This document shows positions 1 through 8,687 of a stretch of DNA of 17,438 nt, in pieces. The stretch's first letter is position 1; each line of letters opens with the position of its first letter. The notes below the pieces were generated by a model. The model was not told the DNA's origin, ran no database searches, and saw only the letters and a program-made list of their open reading frames with translations. Position numbers and translations under genes: made by a program. The DNA comes from Lichenicola sp964658455 (GTDB lineage: Bacteria; Pseudomonadota; Alphaproteobacteria; Acetobacterales; Acetobacteraceae), in NCBI GenBank assembly GCA_964658455.1, contig CAZZZA010000055.1, positions 1-17,438 of the forward strand, written 5' to 3'.

Positions 1-66
1 CAGAGCGTCACCGCGCGCGGCATCGCCAACCTCAGCGCCTTCATCAGCGCTCAGCGCGACCGCTAG
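1..66 (+). CDS. C-terminal end of an unidentified protein (partial)
   Basis: Reading frame 1 is open from the first base and ends at TAG (64-66), giving 21 residues that finish NLSAFISAQRDR. The start lies outside the window, so neither family nor function can be assigned. It is convergent with the RND pump gene, whose stop codon is only 23 bases away. The call rests on an open frame with strong third-position GC that reaches the window edge, so it could still be a chance frame. Confidence 0.5.
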   Translation, partial: QSVTARGIANLSAFISAQRDR

Positions 67-77
67 AGCCCGGCGCC

Positions 78-100
78 GGCGCGGCCGCCTCAGCCGCGCC
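78..100. terminator. GC-rich stem-loop between convergent genes
   Basis: A perfect 8-base inverted repeat (GGCGCGGC, 78-85, with GCCGCGCC, 93-100) encloses a 7-base loop. It sits just after the plus-strand stop at 66 and overlaps the stop codon of the minus-strand pump gene (90-92). Its position suits a bidirectional transcription barrier. There is no T-run on either side, so it is not a canonical intrinsic terminator, and chance is possible at this GC content. Confidence 0.3.
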
Positions 101-3100
101 GCCGCACCAGCCCGATCACGATCGGCAGGCCCAGCAGCACCAGCGGGAACTGCAGCATCAGGCCGCCGATGATGACGATCGCCAGCGGCTGCTGCACCGC
201 CGAGCCCTTGCCGATCGCGAACGCCAGCGGCAGCAGGGTCAGGATCGCCGCCAGCGTGGTCATCGTGATCGGGCGCAGCCGCGCCTGCGCGGCGGCGAGC
301 AGCGCGTCGCGCTGCGGCATCAGCCGGTCGCGCGCGACATATTCGGACGCGTAGAAGATCGCCATCTCGGTGCCGATGCCGATGATCATCGTCAGCCCCA
401 TCAGCGCGGTGATGTTCAGCTCCACCCCGGTCACCCACAGGGCGATGAAGGCGGCGGACGACGAGAACAGCGAGCAGATGATGATCGAGGCCGCCAGCCA
501 GAAACGCTGATACAGGAACATCAGCAGCACGAACTCCGCCACCAGCGCGGCGGCGAACACCTTGGCGAGCCCGGCGAACGCGATCTGCTGCTGCTGATAC
601 AGGCCGCCGAGTTCGTAGCGCATCCCGGACGCCAGGACGCCAGGCTGCGCGAGCACCTTCTGGATGTCGCCGACCGCGGCGCCGATGCCGCGCCCCTGGA
701 TGCGGCCGGTGACGGCGATCATCGGTTCGAGGTTGTCGCGCGAGATCTGCGGCTGGCCGCTGACCGGGGTGATGGTGGCGACGCGGTCCAGCGGGAACAC
801 GTGCCCGTCCGGCGCACGGATCGGCAGCGACGACAGGTCGCCGAGACGCAGCGACTGCGCATGCGGCAGCACCACCCGGATGCTGATGCTCTTGGTGGCG
901 TTGGCGAAGCTGGTCGCCACCACGCCGGTCATGGCGTTGGTCGCCGCCTGCGACACGTCCTGCGTGGTCATGCCTTCCCGCCCGGCGCGCAGCGGATCGA
1001 CCGCCACGTCCAGCGCGTCGCCGGCCAGCTTCACCCCGTTATTGACCTCGATCACGCCTGGAACCTTGCCGATCAGATCGGCCACCTTCTGCGCCTCGGG
1101 CACCAGGGTGAGCGGGTCGTCGGCATAGAGCTTGATCTCGATCGGCTGCGGCACCGCGGTCAGGTCGCCGATCAAGTCTTCCATCGGCTGCGCGGTATCG
1201 ACCAGGATGCCCGGCACGTTGGCCTGGATGCGGGTCGCGACGCCATCCATGATGTCGGCGGTATTGCCCGAGCGTTTGGCCTTGAGCAGCACGAAATAGT
1301 CGCCGTGGTAGCTCTGGCCGAGATCGCCGCCGAGACCGGTGCCGAGGCGACGCGAGAAGGTGGCGACGACGTCGTCGGCGCGCAGCATCGCATCGACCTG
1401 CGCCATCTCGCGCTCGGTCTCGATCAGCGAGGTGCCGGGGGTGGTGTAGTAGTCGAGCACGAAGCCGCCTTCGTCGACCTTCGGCATGAAGCCGGTCGGC
1501 ACCGCCGCATAGGCGAGATAGCCCACCACCAGCAGCGGCGTCAGGGCGAGCAGCAGCAGCCACGGCCGGCGGAACAGCCGTTCGAGCAACGCCGCATGCA
1601 CGCCGTGCAGCCAGCCGCCATGCTCCTCGGACGGATCGTGCCATTTCTCGAAATCGATCAGCTGCCGGGCGAGCAGCGGCACCACCAGCGCCGTCACCAG
1701 GTAGGAGATCAGCAGCGCCGCGCCCATCGTCGTGGACAGCGCGCGCGAGAACGCGCCGCTGACCCCGGACTGGAACGCCAGCGGCACGAACACGATCAGG
1801 GTCGCCAGGCTGGACCCGGTCAGCGGCGAGATGAAGGAGCGCGCCGCCTGCAGCACGCCGACACGCTCGCGGCCACGGCTGCCGGCCTGGCTGGCGATGT
1901 GCTCGAGCATGACGATCACGTCGTCGATCAGCAGCCCCACCGCCGCGGCAATGCCGCCCAGCGTCATGATGTTGAAGCTCATGCCGAGGATCGACAGCAC
2001 CAGCACGGTGATGGCGAGCGTCGCCAGCACCGCGACCGCGGCGATCAGCATCATGCGCAGGTTGCGCAGGAACAGCACCAGCACCAGCCCGGCCAGGACC
2101 AGACCGATCAGCACCGCGTCGCGCACGCTGGCCGCGGAGTTCGAGACCAGCGTGCTCTGGTCGTACCAGTTGACCAGCGTCACGCCGGGTGGCAGCGCCA
2201 GCCCCTGCAGCCGCTGCTTCACCTGCGCGGCGAGATCGACCGCGTTGCCGTCCGGCTGCTCGTAGACGTTGAACAGCACCGCCGGCGTGCCGTCCTCCAC
2301 CACATGCAGCCATTGCGGCACGATGCCCGCCGACACGGTGGCGACGTCGCGCACCCGGACGATACCGGCAGGGTCGGAGCGCACCACGATGTCGCCGATC
2401 TTGCCGACATTGTCCGGCGTGTTCTGCGCGAGCACCAGATACAGCCGGTCGCGATCCTGGATCCGGCCGATCGCCGACAGCGTGTTGCCGCCGGAGACCG
2501 CGGTCGCCAGGTCGTTGATCGACAGGCCGTAGCCCGCCAGACGGTGCGGATCGGCCTCGACCTGCATCTCCGCGGTGGCGCCGCCCTGCACGTCCACGCG
2601 CGCCAGTCCGCTGATCGACGACAGCAGCGGCACGACGGTGTACTGGGCGAGGTCGCGCAGCTTGACCAGGTCGGCATCCGACATCGGATGGTCCGGCTTC
2701 AGCGCGTAGGAGATGATCGGGAAGATCGTCGGATCCATGCGCCGCACGTCGTAGCCGGTGCCGGGCGGCAGGCTCGACAGCATGCGCGAGATCGCCGTCT
2801 CCACCTCCAGGGTGCTGGCGATCATGTCGCGGCCCCAGCCGAAATCGATCGAGATCTGCGAGGTGCCGCGTGTGGTGTCGGAGCGGACCTCCTGCACGCC
2901 GGGCACGGTGCGGATCGCCTCCTCGACCGGCCTGGTCACCAGCAGCGCCATCTGGTCGGCCGGACGGTCGCCGGCATCGAGATCGACCACGACGCGCGGG
3001 AACGAGACCTGCGGGAACAGGCCGACCGGCAGGCTCACCGCCGCCACCGCGCCGGCGATGGTCAGCGCCAGGGCGATGATCAGGAGCGCCGGCGCGTAGC

Positions 3101-3125
3101 GCTCGACGATGCTGCCGGACTTCAC
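90..3125 (-). CDS. RND-family efflux pump, inner-membrane permease
   Basis: Proton-driven RND permease of 1011 residues, the usual size, which exports small molecules through a periplasm-spanning complex. The layout is TM1 at about 12-33, porter domain to about 335, TM2-6 at about 336-490, TM7 at about 522-543, a second porter domain, and TM8-12 from about 850 to 1007. TM4 carries the adjacent acidic pair D401-D402 (GLLIDDVIVMLE), as in the drug-efflux (HAE) group and unlike the metal-efflux (HME) group. In TM10, where AcrB has the relay lysine, this protein has glutamate (IGIGTEMAIF, E920). The start is GTG at 3125, overlapping the adaptor stop as GTGA, so translation is probably coupled. 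It is the last gene of the three-gene operon. The substrate cannot be read from sequence, and no regulator gene adjoins the operon. Confidence 0.93.
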   Translation of the reverse strand: MKSGSIVERYAPALLIIALALTIAGAVAAVSLPVGLFPQVSFPRVVVDLDAGDRPADQMALLVTRPVEEAIRTVPGVQEVRSDTTRGTSQISIDFGWGRDMIASTLEVETAISRMLSSLPPGTGYDVRRMDPTIFPIISYALKPDHPMSDADLVKLRDLAQYTVVPLLSSISGLARVDVQGGATAEMQVEADPHRLAGYGLSINDLATAVSGGNTLSAIGRIQDRDRLYLVLAQNTPDNVGKIGDIVVRSDPAGIVRVRDVATVSAGIVPQWLHVVEDGTPAVLFNVYEQPDGNAVDLAAQVKQRLQGLALPPGVTLVNWYDQSTLVSNSAASVRDAVLIGLVLAGLVLVLFLRNLRMMLIAAVAVLATLAITVLVLSILGMSFNIMTLGGIAAAVGLLIDDVIVMLEHIASQAGSRGRERVGVLQAARSFISPLTGSSLATLIVFVPLAFQSGVSGAFSRALSTTMGAALLISYLVTALVVPLLARQLIDFEKWHDPSEEHGGWLHGVHAALLERLFRRPWLLLLALTPLLVVGYLAYAAVPTGFMPKVDEGGFVLDYYTTPGTSLIETEREMAQVDAMLRADDVVATFSRRLGTGLGGDLGQSYHGDYFVLLKAKRSGNTADIMDGVATRIQANVPGILVDTAQPMEDLIGDLTAVPQPIEIKLYADDPLTLVPEAQKVADLIGKVPGVIEVNNGVKLAGDALDVAVDPLRAGREGMTTQDVSQAATNAMTGVVATSFANATKSISIRVVLPHAQSLRLGDLSSLPIRAPDGHVFPLDRVATITPVSGQPQISRDNLEPMIAVTGRIQGRGIGAAVGDIQKVLAQPGVLASGMRYELGGLYQQQQIAFAGLAKVFAAALVAEFVLLMFLYQRFWLAASIIICSLFSSSAAFIALWVTGVELNITALMGLTMIIGIGTEMAIFYASEYVARDRLMPQRDALLAAAQARLRPITMTTLAAILTLLPLAFAIGKGSAVQQPLAIVIIGGLMLQFPLVLLGLPIVIGLVRRRG

Positions 3126-4189
3126 CGGGCCGGCTCCGCGATCCGGGTGGGAGCGCCGTCGGTCAGCTGGTGTCCGCCGGTGACCACCAGCGCCAGCGCC
3201 GGGTCGATCGCCGCGGTCACGATGTCGGTGTCGCCCTGCGTGCCCAGCACCTGCGCCGGCACCCGCTTGGCGGCCTGCGGCGGCTTGCCGGCGGCGAGCT
3301 GGAACAGGTAGGCGCCCTGGTCGTCGGTCAGCACCGCCTCATGCGGCACCAGCCAGCCATCGAAGGTGCCGACGGCGATCTTGGCGCCGTAGTCGGCGCC
3401 GGAGATCAGCCCGCCAGCCGGCGGGGCGATATCGACATCGATCAGCCGGGTGCGCGGGTTGAGCACCGCGTCCACCCTGGTGATGGTGCCGGCGATGGCG
3501 CTGCCGCCGGCGAGCGGCTGCAGCTGCACCGGCTGGCCCGGCCGCACCAGGGCCGCATCGGCCTGCTCGACGCCTGCCGTCACCACCAGCCCGCCGGCCC
3601 GTTGCAGCGTGGCGAGCGGCGCGCCCGGCTGGGTGCGGTCTCCCGCCGCCACCGGAAGCGTCACCACGATGCCGTCGGAGGGCATGCGGATCAGGAAGGT
3701 CGGCGAATCGCCGCCGTCGCGATGCAGCGCCGCCAGCGCGGCACGCGCGTCCAGCACCGTCTTCTCCGCGCTGGTGAGCTGGTCGCGGGTGGCCAGGTTC
3801 TGGCTCAGCAGCCGCGCGGTGTTGTTGCGCTGGTCGTTCGCCAAGTTGAGCGCGTTGCGCGCCTGGTCGAGCTGCGCGTTGGCGGCCGCCGACGGTCCCC
3901 AGCGCATCACCGGATCCCCCTTGCGCAGCCTCTCGCCGGGGGTCGCCAGGATCTCGGCGACGACGCCGTCCTGCGGCTGGCTCAGCGTCATCATCGCGCT
4001 GGCGGACGCCACCGCGGTGCCCCAGCCTTCGATCACGTGTTGCATCGTGCCGCGCCTGGGCGTCTGGGTCGTGACCGCGACCGCCGACGGCGCGTCCGGC
4101 TGGTCGTCGGCCAGCACCGGCCGCATCGGCTGCGCGGCGATCAGCAGCAGCACCAGTCCAGGCATGAACCGGAGGGCGGGATTCCTCAT
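3122..4189 (-). CDS. RND efflux periplasmic adaptor (membrane fusion protein)
   Basis: Adaptor of 355 residues that bridges the pump and the outer-membrane channel in the periplasm. A signal peptide is visible (hydrophobic stretch at about 10-20, likely cleavage after VLA at 25-27). There is no lipobox cysteine, so it is probably secreted rather than lipid-anchored. The lipoyl-like halves lie at about 71-98 (QPQDGVVAEI, then GERLRKGDPV) and about 165-195. They flank an alpha-helical hairpin at about 100-156, and beta-barrel and membrane-proximal parts follow. ATG at 4189 overlaps the upstream stop as ATGA, and its own stop overlaps the pump start, so the three genes are translationally linked. 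It is at the short end for the family. Confidence 0.9.
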   Translation of the reverse strand: MRNPALRFMPGLVLLLIAAQPMRPVLADDQPDAPSAVAVTTQTPRRGTMQHVIEGWGTAVASASAMMTLSQPQDGVVAEILATPGERLRKGDPVMRWGPSAAANAQLDQARNALNLANDQRNNTARLLSQNLATRDQLTSAEKTVLDARAALAALHRDGGDSPTFLIRMPSDGIVVTLPVAAGDRTQPGAPLATLQRAGGLVVTAGVEQADAALVRPGQPVQLQPLAGGSAIAGTITRVDAVLNPRTRLIDVDIAPPAGGLISGADYGAKIAVGTFDGWLVPHEAVLTDDQGAYLFQLAAGKPPQAAKRVPAQVLGTQGDTDIVTAAIDPALALVVTGGHQLTDGAPTRIAEPAR

Positions 4190-5586
4190 GGGGAGCTGTC
4201 TCCGGACAGGGGGCTGACGACCGGCATGCCGATGCCGAGCAGGGTCTGCAGCGCGACCCTGTCCTGCAGCAGCGACTGGTCCAGGGTGATGAGTTCACCT
4301 TTCCGCGCCAGGCTGGCGGTGACGAGATCGACGTAGGATTGCTCGTCGAGCGCGCCGAGCCTGAAACCGGCGCGGGCGTTCTCGGCGGCGCGATCGACCG
4401 CCGGCAGCAGCGCTTTGGTGGCGCCGATCTGCTGGTCGACCTGCTCCATCTCGATGAGCTTTGCCGCGACGTCGCCGGCGGCGGCGGCGAGACGGGCGCG
4501 GTAGTCGTCGTGCAGCTGCTGGCGGGTGGTCCTGGCCTGCGCGACATTGCCCTGGAAATGATCGAAGATCGGCACCTCGAAGGTTGCCTGCGGGCCGGCG
4601 TTGCGGACGTTGGAATTGTCGCTGCCGCCGGTCACGCCGAACACCAGGTTCGGGAACTGCGCCAGGATCGCGCCGCGGAACTTCTCGTCCTGCGAGCGGT
4701 AGCCGAACTGCAGCGCGATCAGGTCCGGCCGGCGGCGACCGAGATCGGCCAGCGCGTCATGGACCTGGTCGGCCGGTAGCGGCGGCACCGACGCGGTGTC
4801 GGCAAGCGGGATCGGCGCCTCCGGACGCAGCCCCAGCAGGGCGGCGAGCTGATGCAGATTCTGCAGCCGCAGACGCTCCCCATCCTGGATCTGGGTGCGC
4901 ACGCCGGACAGCGCCGCCTGCGCCGGCGCCGCCACCGTCACGGTGATCTCGTGGGTGCGCACCGCCTGATCCAGCTCGTCCATGCGACGGCCCAGCAGCG
5001 CCTCCTGGCGCCGCAGCAGCGCCAGATACCGGCCGCTCTCGATGAGCTGCACCACCAGCGTCCGCGCCTGCCCGACCGCCTGCCATTCCTGCCAGGCGAT
5101 CTGCTCGTCGACCTGGTCGGCCGCCGCCCTCGCCGCCCGGCGGTTCGACTTGAACAGCACCAGCGCCTTGATATCGGCGGTCAGCCCGGCGCTCCAGGCG
5201 AGCGTGGAGGCCGGACCGGCCACCAGCGGCAGGAAGCTGAAGCTGGCCTGCGGGTTGGGCAGCAGGCTCGCCTGCAGCAGCTGCGCCCTGGCGATGCCGC
5301 GCTGCGCCCGCGCCGCCACCAGGTCGGGATCGTTCTGCAGCACCAGCATGGCGACGTCCTGCACCCCGAGCCGCGCCGGCGGCGGCGCCCCGGACGGCAG
5401 GCGCAGCGCCGAGACGTCGGAGACCAGGGCGGGCCGCGCATCGAGCGGCAGCGGCGCGTAGGCGGCGCATCCGGACAGGGCGACGCCGGCCAGCAGGGCC
5501 GCCAGCCAGGACCCGAGGCCCGTCGCCCGACACGGCCGCGCCGCGCGCCGTTCGACGGGCTCCTTGGTCTGTGTTGCGTGTATCAA
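4186..5586 (-). CDS. TolC/NodT-type outer-membrane efflux lipoprotein
   Basis: Outer-membrane channel of 466 residues for the RND complex. The N terminus has a charged region, a hydrophobic segment at about 25-38 and a lipobox (VALSGC, C40), so it should be lipidated like the CusC/NodT group. The rest shows the two long helical repeats of the family, for example LQNDPDLVAARAQRG near 83-97 and LGRRRPDLIALQFGYRSQ in the second half. The start is TTG at 5586, chosen because AGGGGG lies 5 bases upstream and no ATG occurs before the signal peptide. It is the first gene of the operon, with a 214-base upstream gap that must hold the promoter; no clear -35/-10 pair was recognised there. Confidence 0.9.
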   Translation of the reverse strand: MIHATQTKEPVERRAARPCRATGLGSWLAALLAGVALSGCAAYAPLPLDARPALVSDVSALRLPSGAPPPARLGVQDVAMLVLQNDPDLVAARAQRGIARAQLLQASLLPNPQASFSFLPLVAGPASTLAWSAGLTADIKALVLFKSNRRAARAAADQVDEQIAWQEWQAVGQARTLVVQLIESGRYLALLRRQEALLGRRMDELDQAVRTHEITVTVAAPAQAALSGVRTQIQDGERLRLQNLHQLAALLGLRPEAPIPLADTASVPPLPADQVHDALADLGRRRPDLIALQFGYRSQDEKFRGAILAQFPNLVFGVTGGSDNSNVRNAGPQATFEVPIFDHFQGNVAQARTTRQQLHDDYRARLAAAAGDVAAKLIEMEQVDQQIGATKALLPAVDRAAENARAGFRLGALDEQSYVDLVTASLARKGELITLDQSLLQDRVALQTLLGIGMPVVSPLSGDSSP

Positions 5587-5707
5587 GCAATCCCCCTGCG
5601 GCGCGGCACTTCGTCGCGATTCCGCGCCCGGTCAGCTCCCGGCCGCTCGCGGCGGCGTTCCCGACAAGGGCTGGCGTTGAGGTTCCTGTCATCTTTCCGG
5701 CGCGACC

Positions 5708-5731
5708 GAAAGTTGAGGATTTTCAAACTTC
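5708..5731. promoter_or_regulatory. Imperfect dyad upstream of the RND operon
   Basis: GAAAGTTGA (5708-5716) and TCAAACTTC (5723-5731) form an inverted repeat with 7 of 9 positions matching around a 6-base centre. It is conspicuously AT-rich against its surroundings and lies about 120 bases before the TTG start of the outer-membrane channel gene. It could be a regulator site for the efflux operon or part of the 3' end of the beta-propeller transcript. No regulator is encoded next to it. Confidence 0.3.
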
Positions 5732-5768
5732 GCGCGTGCGGTCGGACGGCGTGGCCGGGCGTGATGCC

Positions 5769-5789
5769 GGACGGCGCGCCGCGCCGCCC
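5769..5789 (-). terminator. Stem-loop just after the YncE-like gene
   Basis: In the minus-strand transcript GGGCGGCGC and GCGCCGUCC pair over 9 positions, including one G-U, around a 3-base loop. The stem starts 11 bases after the stop codon of the beta-propeller gene. Position and stability suit a 3'-end hairpin, but no U-tract follows, so intrinsic termination is unproven. Confidence 0.35.
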
Positions 5790-5800
5790 GACGGTGCCGG

Positions 5801-6865
5801 CTACTGCTTCGTGTAGGTCAGCAGCACGAAGCTGCCGGGGCGGAACACCGTCACCGGCTTCTTGCCGTCTTTCGGCGGCAGGATGTTGTACTCGGCAGTG
5901 ACCAGGTAGAGCGCTCCGGTCTTGGGATCGATCGCCATGGTGCGCGCCATCGGGCGGGTGCCGACCGTGTCGACGACGCGATAGCTGTCGGCGGCGCCGG
6001 CATGGATGACCGTGACGCTCGAATCGACGCCGGCGGATGCGAAGATTGAACCGGTCCCAGGATCGTACTGCACCGCATCCACGCCATGGCCGATCGGCAG
6101 GGTCGAGACGACATGACCGTCGGTGGTGTCCATCACCAGCAGCACCGGCTTGTCGCCGCGGCAGCCGACGAGAAGCCGTTTCTGGCCCGGGATCATGCGC
6201 GTCGCCGTCGGCAGGGTGCAGCCGGTGGTCGGCCAGCGCGCGGTCATGGTCTGCTTGTGCAGGTCGATCACGCCGATCACGTTCTTGTCCTGCAACGCGA
6301 CGAAGAGCGTGCCGGTGCCATCGACCGCCGGGAATTCCGGCTTCTCGCTGTCGAGCACGACCTTGCCGGCGACCTTGTTGTCCTGCGTGCGCAGCAGGGT
6401 GACGCTGTTGCTGTCGCCGTTGACGAAAACCACCTGACGCGTGGCCGCGTCGTAGATGTTGGCGTCGTTGTCCTCGGCGACCTTCATGCGGGCGATCGGC
6501 GCCAGGCTCTTGAGATCGAAGATCGTGGTGCTGCCGTCGCGGTTGGTGGTGTAGCCGCGGCCCAGATCCGGCGCCAGCGCCACGCCGTTGGTGTTCTCCG
6601 ACTGCTTGACCATGGTCATGCTGCCGGTATCGGGGGAATAGGCCCAGATCCCGGCGTCACGCCTGGCGATGAACAACCGTCGCGATCCCGCATCGAAATT
6701 CAGGTAGTCCCAGCCGACCTTCTGGCCCGCGAACTTCGTCTCGCTCTTCAGCGCGTAGGATACCGTGGGCGACGCCTGGTCCTGCGCCTGCGCGCCGTGG
6801 CTGGCGGCAGCCACGAAACCAGACAGGACGACAGACGCCAGAAGCGAAAAGCGGATACGCGACAT
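5801..6865 (-). CDS. Secreted YncE-like (YVTN-type) beta-propeller protein
   Basis: Protein of 354 residues with a clear signal peptide (SLLASVVLSGFVAAASHGAQA, likely cleavage after AQA at 25-27), so it is periplasmic or exported. The mature part is built of repeated blade units of the type found in YncE/YVTN and quinoprotein-like propellers: LFIARRDAGIWAYSPDTG, TTNRDGSTTIFDLKS, LFVALQDKNVIGVIDL, IFASAGVDSSVTVIHAG. Two cysteines, C216 and C235, sit in neighbouring blades and could form a disulfide. The start was placed at ATG 6865 because GGGAG lies about 9 bases upstream and the signal peptide begins directly; the in-frame ATG at 6892 would add nine charged residues. It lies 47 bases after the porin gene on the same strand, so the two are probably co-transcribed. 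The exact ligand or role is unknown. Confidence 0.85.
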   Translation of the reverse strand: MSRIRFSLLASVVLSGFVAAASHGAQAQDQASPTVSYALKSETKFAGQKVGWDYLNFDAGSRRLFIARRDAGIWAYSPDTGSMTMVKQSENTNGVALAPDLGRGYTTNRDGSTTIFDLKSLAPIARMKVAEDNDANIYDAATRQVVFVNGDSNSVTLLRTQDNKVAGKVVLDSEKPEFPAVDGTGTLFVALQDKNVIGVIDLHKQTMTARWPTTGCTLPTATRMIPGQKRLLVGCRGDKPVLLVMDTTDGHVVSTLPIGHGVDAVQYDPGTGSIFASAGVDSSVTVIHAGAADSYRVVDTVGTRPMARTMAIDPKTGALYLVTAEYNILPPKDGKKPVTVFRPGSFVLLTYTKQ

Positions 6866-6912
6866 ATGGTTTTTCTCCCTCGACTCGTTCACGGTCTTGA
6901 TGGTCTGGTTGC

Positions 6913-8610
6913 TCAGTAACGGAACCGGGCGCCGAACTCGATGCGGTGCGCGCTGGCGTCGGGAATGTTGAGCACGGTCCTGAAGGTCTTAACGCCGTAG
7001 ATGTATTCCAGGCCGAGATCGAACTGCGCCATCGGGCTCCAGATCAGGTTGGCGTGCAGCGTCTTCAGCAAGGTGGCCTGGCTGGAGAACGCCGGGACGT
7101 AGTCCGCCCAGTCGACACGGTGGATGCCGAAGCCGAGATTGGAGCGGAACTGCTTGCTCCAGAAATGCCGGATATACACCTCGCCGCCGACCGCGAATTG
7201 CGGATCGACCGTCGCCTGCGACGTGCCGGCATGGTTGACGGTGAAATCCGACTGCACACCGAAATCGTCGGGGACATACTTGCCGGGATTGCCGACCCAG
7301 CTCTGGAAGCCGGCCGCGTCCTGTCCGAAATGCTTGTTGATCTCGTTCAGGTTCAGCGTCAGGCCGGCGATCACGCCGTCGGCCAGCGAACTGGCGCGAT
7401 GCCCCAGCCCGTCATTGTAGGTGTAGAGGCGCACCACGGTGCTGAGCTGGGCGTGGCCCCAGCTCGGCTCGATCTCGTATTTGGCGGTGAGGTCGGGCAT
7501 GCGGTTCGAGCCGGTCGGCGAACCCGAATCGCTGGTGCCGGCGACCAGGGCGCTGGCATTCACCGCAGCCTGGTTGGCGTAGAGGTTGGTCGAATACGAC
7601 GCCTGCGGATTCTCCGCCGACACCGAGATCGCACCGAACCCGACCGGTTGCGTCCAGCGGATCTGCGGCTGGCGTTCGGACGGCGCGCCGGCAGGGCCCG
7701 AATTGTCATAGGTCTCGGCCTGATCGGGATCGTCGATGAAGTTTGACCAGAACTGGCCGACCAGCAGGCGGCCGATCGAGGCGTAGCCGTGGAACAGCCT
7801 GATCCCGTAGGAGTAGTTGCCGAGCGCCTGCGTCGCGTCGCCGCCGGCGGTGTAGCCGTAGGCGTCGGCGGAGATCAGGGTATGCAGATCGCCGTACGGC
7901 GTCGGCGTGTGCGTCTCGAAGCCGAACCGCGTCAGCTTGGGATGCAGGTGGAACGTGTCCGCGGTCTGCCGCCGGTTGACCGAATGGTCCGGCGAGATGT
8001 TGCCGCTCTGGAATTTCGCCCCGAGATACTCGCTCGGATCGTAGAAGCCCTGCAGACTGACGAAGCCGTGGATGCCCACCGACGTATTGGTGCCGGGAAT
8101 GATGAAGGTGCCGGGCCGGTCGCCGACCGTCAGGAACTCGTTCTGGCCCGGCGCGACGCCGGCAGCCTTGCCGGAGGGCGGCCCCAGCGGCGCCTGCAGG
8201 GCGGCGGAGCGGGTGTTGCCCGGCGCCGTCGACTGCGTCAGATCCGGCGCGATCGAACTCTGGCTCGCCACCGCGGTCGGGTTCTGCGCCTCACGCTGTT
8301 CCGCCTTCGGCGGCCGCCCGGGCTGGGTCGGCTGATAGACCGAGTTGGACTGCCGTTGCTGGCCGTGCCGGGCGGCGCCGCGGCGCGAGGCGGTCTGGTC
8401 CGAGGCCTGGAGCTGCGGGTGCGGCGCCGGGGGCGGGGACGCCGCGGCACGGTCCTGCTCGATGCGGTCGAGGCGATCGAGCCGGAGCTGCATCGCCTTG
8501 AGCTGGGCGCGAAGATCGTCGACCTCGCTGGCCCTGGCCGGCGCCGCCGCCATCAGGGCGACGATCGCGACCGATCCCAGCATGGTCCGCTGCTGTTGCG
8601 GTGACATCAT
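6913..8610 (-). CDS. DcaP-like outer-membrane porin with N-terminal coiled coil
   Basis: Protein of 565 residues. The signal peptide ends near ARA (25-27). A heptad-like helix follows (VDDLRAQLKAMQLRLDRLD, about 30-48), then a Pro/Gln/Ser-rich linker to about 160, then a beta-barrel. The barrel opens with GTFIIPGTNTSVGIHGFVSL, which resembles the start of DcaP-type porins, and ends in a terminal aromatic (EFGARFRY), the usual outer-membrane assembly signal. DcaP porins are trimers with N-terminal coiled coils that admit small anionic compounds such as dicarboxylates; specificity here is inference. The start at 8610 is supported by GGAG six bases upstream; ATG 8607 is the next codon. The long, low-complexity linker is unusual. 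It is divergent from the response regulator gene, which probably shares control sequences with it. Confidence 0.83.
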   Translation of the reverse strand: MMSPQQQRTMLGSVAIVALMAAAPARASEVDDLRAQLKAMQLRLDRLDRIEQDRAAASPPPAPHPQLQASDQTASRRGAARHGQQRQSNSVYQPTQPGRPPKAEQREAQNPTAVASQSSIAPDLTQSTAPGNTRSAALQAPLGPPSGKAAGVAPGQNEFLTVGDRPGTFIIPGTNTSVGIHGFVSLQGFYDPSEYLGAKFQSGNISPDHSVNRRQTADTFHLHPKLTRFGFETHTPTPYGDLHTLISADAYGYTAGGDATQALGNYSYGIRLFHGYASIGRLLVGQFWSNFIDDPDQAETYDNSGPAGAPSERQPQIRWTQPVGFGAISVSAENPQASYSTNLYANQAAVNASALVAGTSDSGSPTGSNRMPDLTAKYEIEPSWGHAQLSTVVRLYTYNDGLGHRASSLADGVIAGLTLNLNEINKHFGQDAAGFQSWVGNPGKYVPDDFGVQSDFTVNHAGTSQATVDPQFAVGGEVYIRHFWSKQFRSNLGFGIHRVDWADYVPAFSSQATLLKTLHANLIWSPMAQFDLGLEYIYGVKTFRTVLNIPDASAHRIEFGARFRY

Positions 8611-8687
8611 TGATAACTCCAGTCGCTTGATCGAAGGATCTGCACGATTTCAGGTCGATCGCTCTGACGGGGTGCGACGCGGCGGCG

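Noticed and set aside
801..3311. An 836-codon plus-strand open frame opposite the RND pump and adaptor genes
   Set aside because: The translation is rich in His, Arg, Gln and Asp with no domain, as expected for the antisense of a high-GC gene. The minus-strand frame is a full RND pump.
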